This document shows, piece after piece, positions 1 to 8,172 of a stretch of DNA of 24,994 nucleotides (the stretch's first letter is position 1; every line of letters starts with the position of its first letter). The stretch is from assembly GCA_030151565.1 (NCBI GenBank), contig JASLDM010000001.1:1-24994 (forward strand), read 5' to 3'. The position numbers and the translations under genes were made by a program. The notes under the pieces are model-generated. The model saw only the letters and a program-made list of their open reading frames with translations. It was not told the origin of the DNA and did not search any database. Source of the stretch: Flavobacterium sp. (GTDB taxonomy: Bacteria > Bacteroidota > Bacteroidia > Flavobacteriales > Flavobacteriaceae).

Positions 1-34
1 AAAAAAAATGACCTTCAAAAAGAAGGTCATTTTA
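1..34 (-). terminator. Rho-independent terminator of odhAB
   Basis: An 8-bp perfect inverted repeat (TGACCTTC / GAAGGTCA), extended by A-T pairs, surrounds a 5-base loop. Read on the minus strand it is followed by a run of eight T. It lies 22 bases beyond the odhB stop codon and probably ends the odhA-odhB transcript. Confidence 0.85.
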
Positions 35-55
35 GATATCAAAATTAACTTAAAA

Positions 56-1276
56 CTAAAGTTCTAAAGCTTTTTTAGGATCATTACCCATCAATAATTC
101 TACTGGATTTTCTAAAGCTTCTTTTACAGCCACTAAGAAACCAACCGACTCACGTCCGTCAATAATACGGTGATCATAAGACAAAGCAACATACATCATT
201 GGGTGAATTTCAACATTTCCATTTACAGCAATCGGACGCTCAATAATATTGTGCATTCCTAAAATTCCTGACTGAGGAGGGTTGATAATAGGCGTTGACA
301 ACATAGATCCAAATACACCACCATTAGTGATTGTAAATGTACCACCAGTCATTTCATCCACAGTAATTTGACCATCACGTGCTCTTGTAGCCAAACGTTT
401 AATTTCCGCTTCAACACCACGGAAAGACAATAATTCTGCACTACGAACCACCGGAACCATCAATCCTTTTGGCCCAGACACAGCAATTGAAATATCACAA
501 AAGTCATATTTAATCTGTTCTTGCCCATCAATCATTGAGTTCACGTCTGGATACAATTCCAAAGCGCGAGTTACAGCTTTCGTAAAGAAAGACATAAAAC
601 CTAAACCAACACCGTGTTTCGCTTTAAATGCATCTTTAAACTCACTTCTCAATTTATTTACATTTGTCAAGTTAACTTCATTAAATGTAGTCAACATTGC
701 TGTAGTATTTTTAGCCTCAACCAAACGCTCTGCTACTTTACGTCGTAACATAGACATTTTTTTGCGCTCTTCACCTCTAGTTCCCCCTGTTGGAGTTCCC
801 ATAGAAGGCACTGCTTTCACAGCATCTTCTTTCGTTATTCTACCATCTTTTCCAGTTCCTTTAATAGTTGTTGGATTGATGTTTTTTTCATCTAATATTT
901 TCTTTGCTGCTGGAGAAGCTGCCCCTGTCGCATAGGTAGTTGCCGCTGCTACTGGAGCCTCAGCCGCTTTTGGAGCTTCCGCCTTAGGCGTTTCTGCTGG
1001 TTTTGATTCTGATGCTACACCACCTTCTGGTTTTGAAGCACTTGTATCAATTAAACAAACTACTTGACCTACAGCCACCGCATCGCCTTCTTCTGCTTTA
1101 AGGGTAATAATTCCACTTGCTTCCGCAGGCAATTCCAATGTTGCTTTATCTGAATCAACCTCAGCAATAGCTTGGTCTTTTTCAACGTAATCTCCATCTT
1201 TTACTAACCAAGTAGCGATTTCAACTTCTGTGATTGACTCCCCTGGCGAAGGAACTTTCATTTCTAAGATACTCAT
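56..1276 (-). CDS. odhB: 2-oxoglutarate dehydrogenase E2, dihydrolipoyl succinyltransferase
   Basis: This is the E2 core of the 2-oxoglutarate dehydrogenase complex. It passes the succinyl group from E1 via a lipoyl arm to CoA, giving succinyl-CoA in the TCA cycle in the cytoplasm. The 406-residue protein has one N-terminal lipoyl domain (about 1-76) with the lipoylated lysine K44 in the motif DSDKATLE. An Ala/Pro/Glu-rich linker follows, then a peripheral-subunit-binding domain near 120-155 (SPAAKKIL...GTGKDGRI) and a catalytic acyltransferase domain. The catalytic signature SYDHRIIDG carries H369 and D373. The length is normal for the family. It lies 49 bp downstream of odhA on the same strand, so the two are probably cotranscribed. 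The spacer holds a near-consensus -7 element that could add an internal promoter. The ATG start is supported by the lipoyl domain beginning directly after it. Confidence 0.97.
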   Translation of the reverse strand: MSILEMKVPSPGESITEVEIATWLVKDGDYVEKDQAIAEVDSDKATLELPAEASGIITLKAEEGDAVAVGQVVCLIDTSASKPEGGVASESKPAETPKAEAPKAAEAPVAAATTYATGAASPAAKKILDEKNINPTTIKGTGKDGRITKEDAVKAVPSMGTPTGGTRGEERKKMSMLRRKVAERLVEAKNTTAMLTTFNEVNLTNVNKLRSEFKDAFKAKHGVGLGFMSFFTKAVTRALELYPDVNSMIDGQEQIKYDFCDISIAVSGPKGLMVPVVRSAELLSFRGVEAEIKRLATRARDGQITVDEMTGGTFTITNGGVFGSMLSTPIINPPQSGILGMHNIIERPIAVNGNVEIHPMMYVALSYDHRIIDGRESVGFLVAVKEALENPVELLMGNDPKKALEL

Positions 1277-1325
1277 CAGTATATTCTTTTTTGATATTGT
1301 TTATGTAAAAATACGAATTATTCTA

Positions 1326-4082
1326 TTATAAATTTTTGTCGAATACTTTTGCAATTGCATAAGCATGACGTTTTTTTGAACGCACTGAACTTCCAGATGC
1401 TGGAGCACTATATTCCTTAGTTGCTGCTAATCTGAATGGCACTTCATGGAAATTCATTAACATAAATCCATAAGCCCCCATATTTTTAGGTTCTTCTTGC
1501 GCCCAAACGTAATCATCTGCATTTGGATACGCTGCAATAGCCTCTTTCATTGCCTCAACTGGCAAAGGAAACAATTGCTCTACACGCACAACAGCCACAT
1601 CATTTCTTCCAAGCTCCTCGCGTTCAGCAATTAAATCATAGTAAAACTTACCTGAACAGAAAACCAAAGTTTTCACCGCTTGCGCATCAACTCCTGAATC
1701 CAAGATAACCTGTTGAAATGAACCTTCTGTAAATTCAGAAATCGAAGAAACAGCCAAAGGATGTCTCAACAAACTTTTTGGTGTAAACACGATCAAAGGC
1801 TTTCTAAAATTCACCAACATCTGTCTACGCAACAAGTGAAAGAAGTTCGCAGGAGTAGTACAATTCGCTACATACATATTATCTTCTGCACATAACTGCA
1901 AATAACGCTCCATACGTGCTGATGAGTGTTCTGCTCCTTGGTTTTCATAACCATGTGGCAACAACATCACCAATCCATTTTGACTATTCCATTTATCTTC
2001 AGCCGCAGAAATATATTGATCCAACATAATTTGCGCTCCATTGGAAAAATCTCCAAATTGGGCTTCCCAAATTGTCAACGTCTTAGGATTAGATAAAGCA
2101 TATCCATATTCAAAACCAACTACTGCATATTCCGACAACAACGAGTTATAAACATGAAAATGTCCTTGTTGATTTTTTAAATGATTCAAAAGCACAATAG
2201 ACTCTTCCGTATCCTCTGTTTTAATCACAGCATGACGGTGCGAGAAAGTTCCACGCTCTACATCTTGTCCTGACAAACGCACGTCAAAACCTTCCGTCAA
2301 CAAAGTTCCATAGGCCAACAATTCACCCATTGCCCAATCAAGCTTATCTTTTTCAAAGAACATTGATTTTCTATCACCAATTAAACGCTTCACTTTATTT
2401 ATGAACTTCTTATCAGCAGGAACATCAGTAATAACTTCAGCAATATCTGTAAGCACTTCTTTTGAAACTTTAGTATCGTATATCTTCAACATTTCTGCTG
2501 CATCAACAACTTCATACCCGTCCCACTCTTCTTTCATAAAAGTACGAATCTTAGCAAACTCGTTTTTACGAGACTCTTCCAAACTTACCTCTAAGGCATC
2601 TTTATATTGTTTTTCTAAAACACTCACGTAGTTTTCATCAACCACTTTATGCTCTAACAATCTTGCGTTATAAATATTTCTAGAATTCGGATGTTTTGAA
2701 ATTAACTTATACAAAATAGGCTGTGTAAATTTCGGCTCATCCCCTTCGTTGTGTCCATATTTACGATACCCAACTAAGTCTATAAACACATCTGTACCAA
2801 ACTCCATTCTATAATCTAACGCAAACAACAACGCGCGAACAGCAGCTTCTGTATCATCAGCATTCACATGCAATACTGGCGCTCCTGTTACCTTTGCAAT
2901 ATCTGTAGAATACGTAGACGAACGTCCGTCTTCATAATTCGTTGTAAAACCAACTTGGTTATTCAATACAATATGAATTGTTCCTTCTGTTTTATACCCT
3001 CGCAATTTAGCCATCTGAACAATTTCGTAAACAATTCCTTGTCCAGAAACAGCAGCATCTCCATGCAAAGCAATTGGCAACACATGCTCAGGATTAGTCG
3101 CGTAAAGTTTATCTTGTTTTGCTCTAGCAATCCCTTCAATAACAGCCCCTACCGTTTCCAAGTGAGAAGGGTTTGGCGTTAAGTTGATATGAATCTCATT
3201 TCCAGATTTCGTTTCTCTAGTAGAACTTAATCCCAAGTGGTATTTCACGTCACCGTCAAATCCTTCTACAGCATCATAATCCTTACCATCGAATTCAGAA
3301 AAGATCTCTTGAGCTGGCTTCTTGAAAACATTCGCTAATACATTCAAACGTCCTCTATGAGCCATCCCCACTACGATTTCTTTAACTCCTTTTGCAGCAG
3401 CCGACTCAATTAAGAAGTCCATTGCTGGAATAGCAGCCTCCAATCCTTCAAGTGAGAAACGCTTTTGTCCGACATATTTTGTATTCAAGAAGTTCTCAAA
3501 AGAAACAGCTTCAATCAGCTTCCCTAAAATCTCTTTCTTTTCTTCATTATTAAAAGCTGCCTCTGGAGCTTCATAATGCTGCTCAATCCACTTCACTGCT
3601 TTTTCGTTAGCAATATACTTATACTCTATTCCTAAAGTAGCACAGTACATTTTATCTAATTGTCCTAAGATTTGAGCTAACGTAGAAACTGGCATCTGAA
3701 TGGTTTTAGCCGCTTCAAAATTCATGGTCAAGTCCGCCTGAGAAAGTCCAAATTTCTCCAAACTTAAATCTGGCGCTTGTACCTTACGATCTCTTAATGG
3801 ATTAGTTTTAGTCAACAAATGACCATACGTTCTATATGATTCAATAAGCTTTAATACAGCAAATTCTTTTTGAATTTGTCCTACTTCTGCCGAAGACTCT
3901 GTATTAGTATATGCTTTTGATAATTGTTCTACAGGCCCATCACTAAATTCATTTGCAAAATCAAAACCTTGAAAAAAAGCTCTCCAACTAGGTTCTACAC
4001 TATCCGGATGCTCTAAATATTGATCATATAATTCTGCAAAAAATGCCGTATGCGCCGCATTTAAAAAGGAATATCTATCCAT
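1326..4082 (-). CDS. odhA: 2-oxoglutarate dehydrogenase E1 component
   Basis: This is the thiamine-diphosphate-dependent E1 subunit, which decarboxylates 2-oxoglutarate and succinylates the lipoyl group of OdhB. The protein is 918 residues, the usual E1o size, without the acyltransferase domain fused to E1 in corynebacteria and mycobacteria. The N-terminal segment (1-40, with the FFAELYDQYLEHPDSV region) is the typical E1o N-terminal helix. Further signatures are GMAHRGRLN at 239-247, NPSHLE at 304-309, the ThDP-site motif HGDAAVSGQG at 340-349 and NNQVGF at 374-379. The C-terminal half is the transketolase-like pyrimidine-binding region (EAQFGDFSNGAQ, HGYENQGAEHSSAR). It is the first gene of the odhA-odhB unit, with a plausible promoter just upstream. 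No frameshift or missing motif was seen. Confidence 0.97.
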   Translation of the reverse strand: MDRYSFLNAAHTAFFAELYDQYLEHPDSVEPSWRAFFQGFDFANEFSDGPVEQLSKAYTNTESSAEVGQIQKEFAVLKLIESYRTYGHLLTKTNPLRDRKVQAPDLSLEKFGLSQADLTMNFEAAKTIQMPVSTLAQILGQLDKMYCATLGIEYKYIANEKAVKWIEQHYEAPEAAFNNEEKKEILGKLIEAVSFENFLNTKYVGQKRFSLEGLEAAIPAMDFLIESAAAKGVKEIVVGMAHRGRLNVLANVFKKPAQEIFSEFDGKDYDAVEGFDGDVKYHLGLSSTRETKSGNEIHINLTPNPSHLETVGAVIEGIARAKQDKLYATNPEHVLPIALHGDAAVSGQGIVYEIVQMAKLRGYKTEGTIHIVLNNQVGFTTNYEDGRSSTYSTDIAKVTGAPVLHVNADDTEAAVRALLFALDYRMEFGTDVFIDLVGYRKYGHNEGDEPKFTQPILYKLISKHPNSRNIYNARLLEHKVVDENYVSVLEKQYKDALEVSLEESRKNEFAKIRTFMKEEWDGYEVVDAAEMLKIYDTKVSKEVLTDIAEVITDVPADKKFINKVKRLIGDRKSMFFEKDKLDWAMGELLAYGTLLTEGFDVRLSGQDVERGTFSHRHAVIKTEDTEESIVLLNHLKNQQGHFHVYNSLLSEYAVVGFEYGYALSNPKTLTIWEAQFGDFSNGAQIMLDQYISAAEDKWNSQNGLVMLLPHGYENQGAEHSSARMERYLQLCAEDNMYVANCTTPANFFHLLRRQMLVNFRKPLIVFTPKSLLRHPLAVSSISEFTEGSFQQVILDSGVDAQAVKTLVFCSGKFYYDLIAEREELGRNDVAVVRVEQLFPLPVEAMKEAIAAYPNADDYVWAQEEPKNMGAYGFMLMNFHEVPFRLAATKEYSAPASGSSVRSKKRHAYAIAKVFDKNL

Positions 4083-4120
4083 AATTTCGTCTAAAGACCT
4101 TTTGTTTAAATATTATTATA

Positions 4121-4152
4121 CAAAAATACAACTCTTTATGACAAATCTACAA
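4121..4152 (-). promoter_or_regulatory. Putative Bacteroidetes-type promoter of odhAB
   Basis: On the minus strand a perfect -7 element TATTTTTG (4121-4128) is preceded at 21 bp by TTG (4150-4152), matching the flavobacterial pattern TTG-17 to 23-TAnnTTTG. It lies about 40 bp before the odhA ATG. Identified by eye only. Confidence 0.5.
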
Positions 4153-4161
4153 TCTTTTCCT

Positions 4162-4169
4162 TATATTTA
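4162..4169 (+). promoter_or_regulatory. Possible -7 element for the small beta-barrel gene
   Basis: TATATTTA matches TAnnTTTG with one mismatch and lies 26 bp before the ATG at 4196. It faces away from the odhA promoter, so the spacer would carry divergent promoters. No clear -33 element was found. Confidence 0.25.
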
Positions 4170-4195
4170 TCTCACAAATATTTTATAAAACAGAG

Positions 4196-4744
4196 ATGAT
4201 AAGATCTAACACTACTAATTTAACACGTTTTTTATTTTTATCGTTTTTTTTAATGACCTGTACTTCTATTATCGCACAGGTTCAAGGAAATAACCTTAAA
4301 AATAATGATTTCTCTAAAAATATTAGATTTGGAGGCGGACTCGGTTTAGGCTTTGGTAGCGGATATACAGACATTATGATTGCACCTAGTGCTATTTATC
4401 AAATCAACGAAACAGTCGCAGTAGGTGTAAGCCTTCAGGGAAGTTATGTAGATAGCAAAAATTACTATTCCTCTTTTATGTACGGAGGGAGTTTAATTGG
4501 TCTTGTAAATCCTATTCCAGAAATACAACTTTCTGCAGAATTAGAACAATTAAGAGTAAATAACACCTACAAAAACCACAACGGACCTAATTATGAACAC
4601 GACTTCTGGAATACGGCCTTATTTTTAGGAGCTGGGTACAACACAGGAGTAGTAACTGTAGGTATTCGTTACAACGTTTTATATCAAAAGAAAGATGATG
4701 TATATGGTGGCGCCTATATGCCGTTTATACGAGTTTATTTCTAA
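4196..4744 (+). CDS. Secreted outer-membrane beta-barrel-like protein of unknown role
   Basis: The 182-residue protein begins with a signal peptide: a basic start, a hydrophobic stretch near 11-26, and an Ala-Gln cleavage site (IIAQ) typical of Bacteroidetes. The mature part is rich in Gly and aromatic residues in alternating short strands (FGGGLGLGFGSGY, AVGVSLQGSYV, ALFLGAGYNTG, VTVGIRYNVLY) and ends in a terminal aromatic (IRVYF). This resembles small outer-membrane barrel proteins that end in a C-terminal phenylalanine. I do not recognise a specific family and infer only the location. It is a single-gene unit, divergent from odhA. Its 3' end overlaps the convergent 115-residue gene by 20 bp, and no terminator hairpin is visible there. 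An alternative is a periplasmic protein with the same fold. Confidence 0.75.
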   Translation: MIRSNTTNLTRFLFLSFFLMTCTSIIAQVQGNNLKNNDFSKNIRFGGGLGLGFGSGYTDIMIAPSAIYQINETVAVGVSLQGSYVDSKNYYSSFMYGGSLIGLVNPIPEIQLSAELEQLRVNNTYKNHNGPNYEHDFWNTALFLGAGYNTGVVTVGIRYNVLYQKKDDVYGGAYMPFIRVYF

Positions 4745-5072
4745 TCCAAACCTTCAACCATTCTCTTTTAAGAATCAAAAAGGACATCTGATTTAAATAT
4801 TCTTCTACAGACAATCCTTTTAAAGCAACAACCGATGCTTCTGAAACATCCACCCTATATAATAGGTTAGAAAATTTCGAAGCATCGGTTGTTATTATTT
4901 TATACAATTCCTCTTGAACATTCAAGATTAATTCATTTGCAGTAGCTACCTCAAAAGAAACAACCTCAAAAGTAGCGCTATGAAAATCTTTTTCTAACTG
5001 ACGAATCAATTGTAAAAACAAATCTTGATGATTTTCACTTACCAACTCTAAATCAGTTATTCCGTCAAGCAT
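4725..5072 (-). CDS. Conserved-looking protein of unknown function paired with the polyprenyl synthase
   Basis: This is a 115-residue soluble protein with no signal peptide or membrane segment. It mixes acidic, amphipathic helices (ENHQDLFLQLIRQLEKDF near 13-30) with short hydrophobic segments. The C-terminus is basic (LKREWLKVWIRNKL). I do not recognise a named domain. The gene begins 5 bp after the stop codon of the polyprenyl diphosphate synthase gene, on the same strand, so the two are almost certainly cotranscribed and perhaps translationally coupled. The last 20 bp overlap the end of the convergent beta-barrel gene. Coding status rests on the tight spacing, the full-length open frame and protein-like composition. 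The function is unknown. Confidence 0.75.
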   Translation of the reverse strand: MLDGITDLELVSENHQDLFLQLIRQLEKDFHSATFEVVSFEVATANELILNVQEELYKIITTDASKFSNLLYRVDVSEASVVALKGLSVEEYLNQMSFLILKREWLKVWIRNKLV

Positions 5073-5077
5073 AATTC

Positions 5078-6052
5078 TTATACATTTCTATCCATCAACT
5101 CCAAACTAAATTGGCGAAGGATTTCTTTTTTATCTTCTTCTATATCTAAGGCTTCTAAAATCATTAACGCTTCAGCCGTATATTCTCTAATTAATTCTTG
5201 AGAATCTTTAGCAGAGCCCGTTTCTACAAACAAAGCCTTTACTCTTTCTATTTTTGCTTTTTCATCACCTTCTGTAGTAGCGAAGAAGCATTCCAACTCT
5301 TCCCTTTGTTCAGGAGTCGCATTCAACAACCCTTTCAAATAAAGATAAGTCTTTTTGTTTTCTAAAATATCACCTCCAATTGTTTTTCCAAAAGTCGCAA
5401 CATCTCCGAAAGCATCTAAATAATCATCCTGCAATTGAAATGCAATTCCTAGATTAAGTCCGAAATCATATATTTTCTGTGCATTTGCAACTGAAGTTTC
5501 AGCTACAATAGCTCCCATTTTAAGAGCTGCCCCAACCAAAACGGCTGTTTTATACTCAATCATTTTAATATATTCCGGAATTCCAACGTCATTTCTAGTT
5601 TCGAAATTGATGTCCAATTGTTGTCCTTCACAAACCTCAATAGCTGTTTTACTAAAAAGTTTTGCTAAATCTTTAAAAATAGCTGGTTCATAATTCTCAA
5701 AATACTGATACGCCAAAATCAACATAGCATCTCCTGACAAGATACCAGTATTAATATTCCACTTTTCATGCACCGTCTGATGCCCTCTACGCAATGGCGC
5801 ATCGTCCATTATATCATCATGAATCAAAGAGAAGTTATGAAACAATTCAATAGCAGTAGCTGCATAAATCGCTTTTTCTGCTGTTGAGCCAAAAACCTCT
5901 GAAGCCATTAAAGTTAAAACAGGACGAATTTGTTTACCTCCTAAAGAAAGAATGTAACTCACTGGTGCATACAACTCACTTGGATAACCATCAAGTTGTA
6001 TAGAATCAATATAAGCGGATATTTGCTCTTTATATTTACTAATTGACTGCAT
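5078..6052 (-). CDS. Type I polyprenyl (geranylgeranyl-like) diphosphate synthase
   Basis: This trans-prenyltransferase condenses isopentenyl diphosphate onto allylic diphosphates to make isoprenoid chains for quinones, carotenoids or lipid carriers. In the 324-residue protein the first aspartate-rich motif is LIHDDIMDD with D79, D80 and D83, followed by the arginine motif LRRG. The second is LQDDYLDAFG. The early GGKQIRP motif (38-44) binds IPP phosphate. The first motif is DDxxD without the two-residue insertion of bacterial FPP synthases, and residue -5 is Phe (F74). In archaeal-type I enzymes Phe at that position limits the chain to about C20. A geranylgeranyl product is therefore my inference, but chain length cannot be fixed from sequence. 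It forms a two-gene unit with the 115-residue protein and is divergent from the efflux operon. Confidence 0.93.
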   Translation of the reverse strand: MQSISKYKEQISAYIDSIQLDGYPSELYAPVSYILSLGGKQIRPVLTLMASEVFGSTAEKAIYAATAIELFHNFSLIHDDIMDDAPLRRGHQTVHEKWNINTGILSGDAMLILAYQYFENYEPAIFKDLAKLFSKTAIEVCEGQQLDINFETRNDVGIPEYIKMIEYKTAVLVGAALKMGAIVAETSVANAQKIYDFGLNLGIAFQLQDDYLDAFGDVATFGKTIGGDILENKKTYLYLKGLLNATPEQREELECFFATTEGDEKAKIERVKALFVETGSAKDSQELIREYTAEALMILEALDIEEDKKEILRQFSLELMDRNV

Positions 6053-6146
6053 TTTTCAAAAATTTGTGTAAAAGTAAACGTTTTTTTTCAACTTACGCCT
6101 ATTATAAGTTCTTTACTTCCTCTTCAAGACAACAAGCTTCCCTATA

Positions 6147-6179
6147 AAAGTTAAAACTTTGCAAAAGTTCAGAAACTTT
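6147..6179. repeat. Tandem AAAGTT/AACTTT palindromes, candidate TetR operator
   Basis: Two imperfectly repeated dyads stand side by side: AAAGTT-AA-AACTTT at 6147-6160 and AAAGTT-caga-AACTTT at 6164-6179. They lie 24 to 56 bp upstream of the -7 element of the efflux operon. The position and symmetry suit binding of a dimeric regulator, most simply the TetR protein encoded first in the operon. AT-rich palindromes also arise by chance, so this is tentative. Confidence 0.35.
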
Positions 6180-6202
6180 AAAAACCATTTAAGTTTCCTG
6201 GG

Positions 6203-6210
6203 TATATTTG
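6203..6210 (+). promoter_or_regulatory. -7 promoter element of the TetR-RND efflux operon
   Basis: TATATTTG is a perfect match to TAnnTTTG and ends 17 bp before the ATG of the TetR gene, implying a leader of only about 10 bases. A -33 TTTG at the expected distance was not found, which would fit a weak or activator/repressor-controlled promoter. Confidence 0.5.
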
Positions 6211-6227
6211 CTGCTTAATATAAAAAG

Positions 6228-6839
6228 ATGGAGCATTTAATCTTACAAAAATCCGCAGACATGTTTTTGAGCAAAGGATTCAAAAGCGTCACTATGGATG
6301 ATATAGCTGCTGAAATGGCTATATCTAAAAAAACAATTTACCAGTACTTTAGTTCAAAACCAGAATTAATAGAAACCACAATTGGCTTTATACAAAATCA
6401 GGTTATAAAAGAGCTATATGCTATTATTACTAAAGATTACGATGCTATTACCGAACTTATAGTAGCACATCGTCATCTAGATGAAATTTTCAAAATAAAA
6501 AATTCAAGCGCAGTATATCAATTACACAAATACTACCCTAAAATAGCACAAAAAATAAAACTCTTACAACTTCAAGAATTCGAAAATATAATAAAGGAGA
6601 ATCTACGAAAAGGAGTACGAGAAAAGCTCTATAGAAAAGACCTTAACATTGATTATCAAGCACGATTTTATTTTGCTTCGTCGATAATTTTAGATGACAT
6701 CGAATATTTCCCTGAAAACGAATTTGATTGCAACCAAATTCATCAAATGCATTTAGAATACCACCTTAGAAGCATTTCAACTCCTGAAGGAATAACAAAA
6801 TTACAAGACTTAATTAATAACAAGCGTAATAATGAATAA
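6228..6839 (+). CDS. TetR/AcrR-family transcriptional regulator of the efflux operon
   Basis: The 203-residue protein has an N-terminal TetR helix-turn-helix. The recognition segment (residues 22-41) contains TMDDIAAEMAISKKTIYQYF, the typical T-hDDIA-hhGhS-kTlY-YF pattern. The C-terminal part, about 60-203, is a helical ligand/dimerisation region with no recognisable specificity. The gene is first in an operon whose next gene starts inside its 3' end (8-bp overlap, ATGAATAA). It therefore probably controls its own expression together with the pump genes, most likely as a repressor released by a pump substrate. Candidate operator palindromes lie upstream. The ligand is unknown. Confidence 0.92.
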   Translation: MEHLILQKSADMFLSKGFKSVTMDDIAAEMAISKKTIYQYFSSKPELIETTIGFIQNQVIKELYAIITKDYDAITELIVAHRHLDEIFKIKNSSAVYQLHKYYPKIAQKIKLLQLQEFENIIKENLRKGVREKLYRKDLNIDYQARFYFASSIILDDIEYFPENEFDCNQIHQMHLEYHLRSISTPEGITKLQDLINNKRNNE

Positions 6840-8157
6840 ATATCGTTTAACTCTTTCTCTTTGCCTTATTGGTTTTATAACTCAGGCGCAAGAAATCAAA
6901 CTAAGTTTGAAAGAAGCTCTACAATATGCAATTACACATAAAGCTGAAGCCTTAAAAGCCAAACTTGAAGTAGAAAACAGTACCTACCAAATTCAGGAAG
7001 TACGAGCAATGGCATATCCGCATTTAGATATCGAGGCCAATTTAACGAATAATCCAGCAATACAAAAAGTACCATTCCCTGGAATGACTGGAGAAACTGA
7101 AATGGTTCCATTTGGTTTGGAATGGGGATCAACCGCTTCAGCAACCGTAACCCAACTACTTTTCAATCAACAAGTTTTTATGGGAATGAAAGCGGCTAAA
7201 ACTACTAGAGACTTTTACATCATTAATAGTGATTTAACAGAAGAGCAACTTATTGTTAAAGTTGCTAATAGCTTCTACCAAGTTTATCAATCAAAACAAA
7301 TGCTAAACACCATAGAAAGCAACCTTGCAAGCACAACAAAAATCAAAAACATCATAGAAGGCCTCTACACAAACGGGTTAGCTACTAAAATAGATTTAGA
7401 CAGAACTAAAGTAAGCTTAAGCAACCTAAGAGCAAAAAAGCAGCAGATTATTAATGCTATTCAACTTCAAGAAAATGCTTTAAAATTTATGATCGGCATG
7501 GATTTGAATACTCAAATAGAAATGCCAGAAAGCACATTTGAAATTGATGAAACTATGATCCTTACAGAGAACAATATGGGGCAACGTACGGAACTTAAAT
7601 TATTAGAAAAACAAGAAGAACTATACAATTATAAAAAGAAATCAGTTATCTCTGAATATTACCCAACCTTAGCCTTATTCGGAACTTTTGGTTATCAAGG
7701 TGTTGGAGATTCATTCCCTTGGTTTAAAGAACCCAAAGATCAAGTGTACTGGACCAACACAGGAACCGTAGGATTATCATTAAAAATACCTGTATTTAAT
7801 GGTTTTTCTACACGTGCAAAAGTAAAACAAGCAGACATAGATTTACAAAAACTAGCTCTTGACTTAGAAGACACAAAACAGGCCTTGACATTGGATTTTA
7901 AAAATGCTCAAACTCAAATCGAAAATTCATTAATCACCATTCGCATTCAAAAAGAAAACGTAAATCTTGCTAAAGATGTTTTAGAAAACATCCAAAACAA
8001 CTATCGTAATGGTCTTGCAACACTTACCGACTTACTTAATGCTGAGAATGCTTTCACCGATGCGGAAAACAATTATACAAACGCAATATTAGATTATAAA
8101 CTAGCAGAAATTGCTTTAATAAAATCACAAGGAACTTTATCTTCTTTACTTAACTAA
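6832..8157 (+). CDS. TolC-family outer-membrane efflux channel protein
   Basis: This is the outer-membrane channel of a tripartite efflux pump. The 441-residue protein has a signal peptide (hydrophobic core LTLSLCLIGFITQAQ, cleavage after an Ala-Gln-type site) and then two repeats of the outer-membrane efflux protein fold. Each repeat has long periplasmic helices (for example TEEQLIVKVANSFYQVYQ and the C-terminal NAENAFTDAENNYTNAILDY) and short strands that build the barrel. The motif SLKIPVFNG near the second strand pair is typical of the family. Length is normal. It overlaps the TetR gene by 8 bp and is followed after 15 bp by the adaptor gene, so all four genes form one transcription unit. 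Confidence 0.93.
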   Translation: MNKYRLTLSLCLIGFITQAQEIKLSLKEALQYAITHKAEALKAKLEVENSTYQIQEVRAMAYPHLDIEANLTNNPAIQKVPFPGMTGETEMVPFGLEWGSTASATVTQLLFNQQVFMGMKAAKTTRDFYIINSDLTEEQLIVKVANSFYQVYQSKQMLNTIESNLASTTKIKNIIEGLYTNGLATKIDLDRTKVSLSNLRAKKQQIINAIQLQENALKFMIGMDLNTQIEMPESTFEIDETMILTENNMGQRTELKLLEKQEELYNYKKKSVISEYYPTLALFGTFGYQGVGDSFPWFKEPKDQVYWTNTGTVGLSLKIPVFNGFSTRAKVKQADIDLQKLALDLEDTKQALTLDFKNAQTQIENSLITIRIQKENVNLAKDVLENIQNNYRNGLATLTDLLNAENAFTDAENNYTNAILDYKLAEIALIKSQGTLSSLLN

Positions 8158-8172
8158 AACTCAAATCGATCC

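Noticed and set aside
2868..3182. 104-codon open frame on the plus strand
   Set aside because: It lies wholly antisense inside odhA, is Cys/Ser-rich without domain features, and has no promoter.
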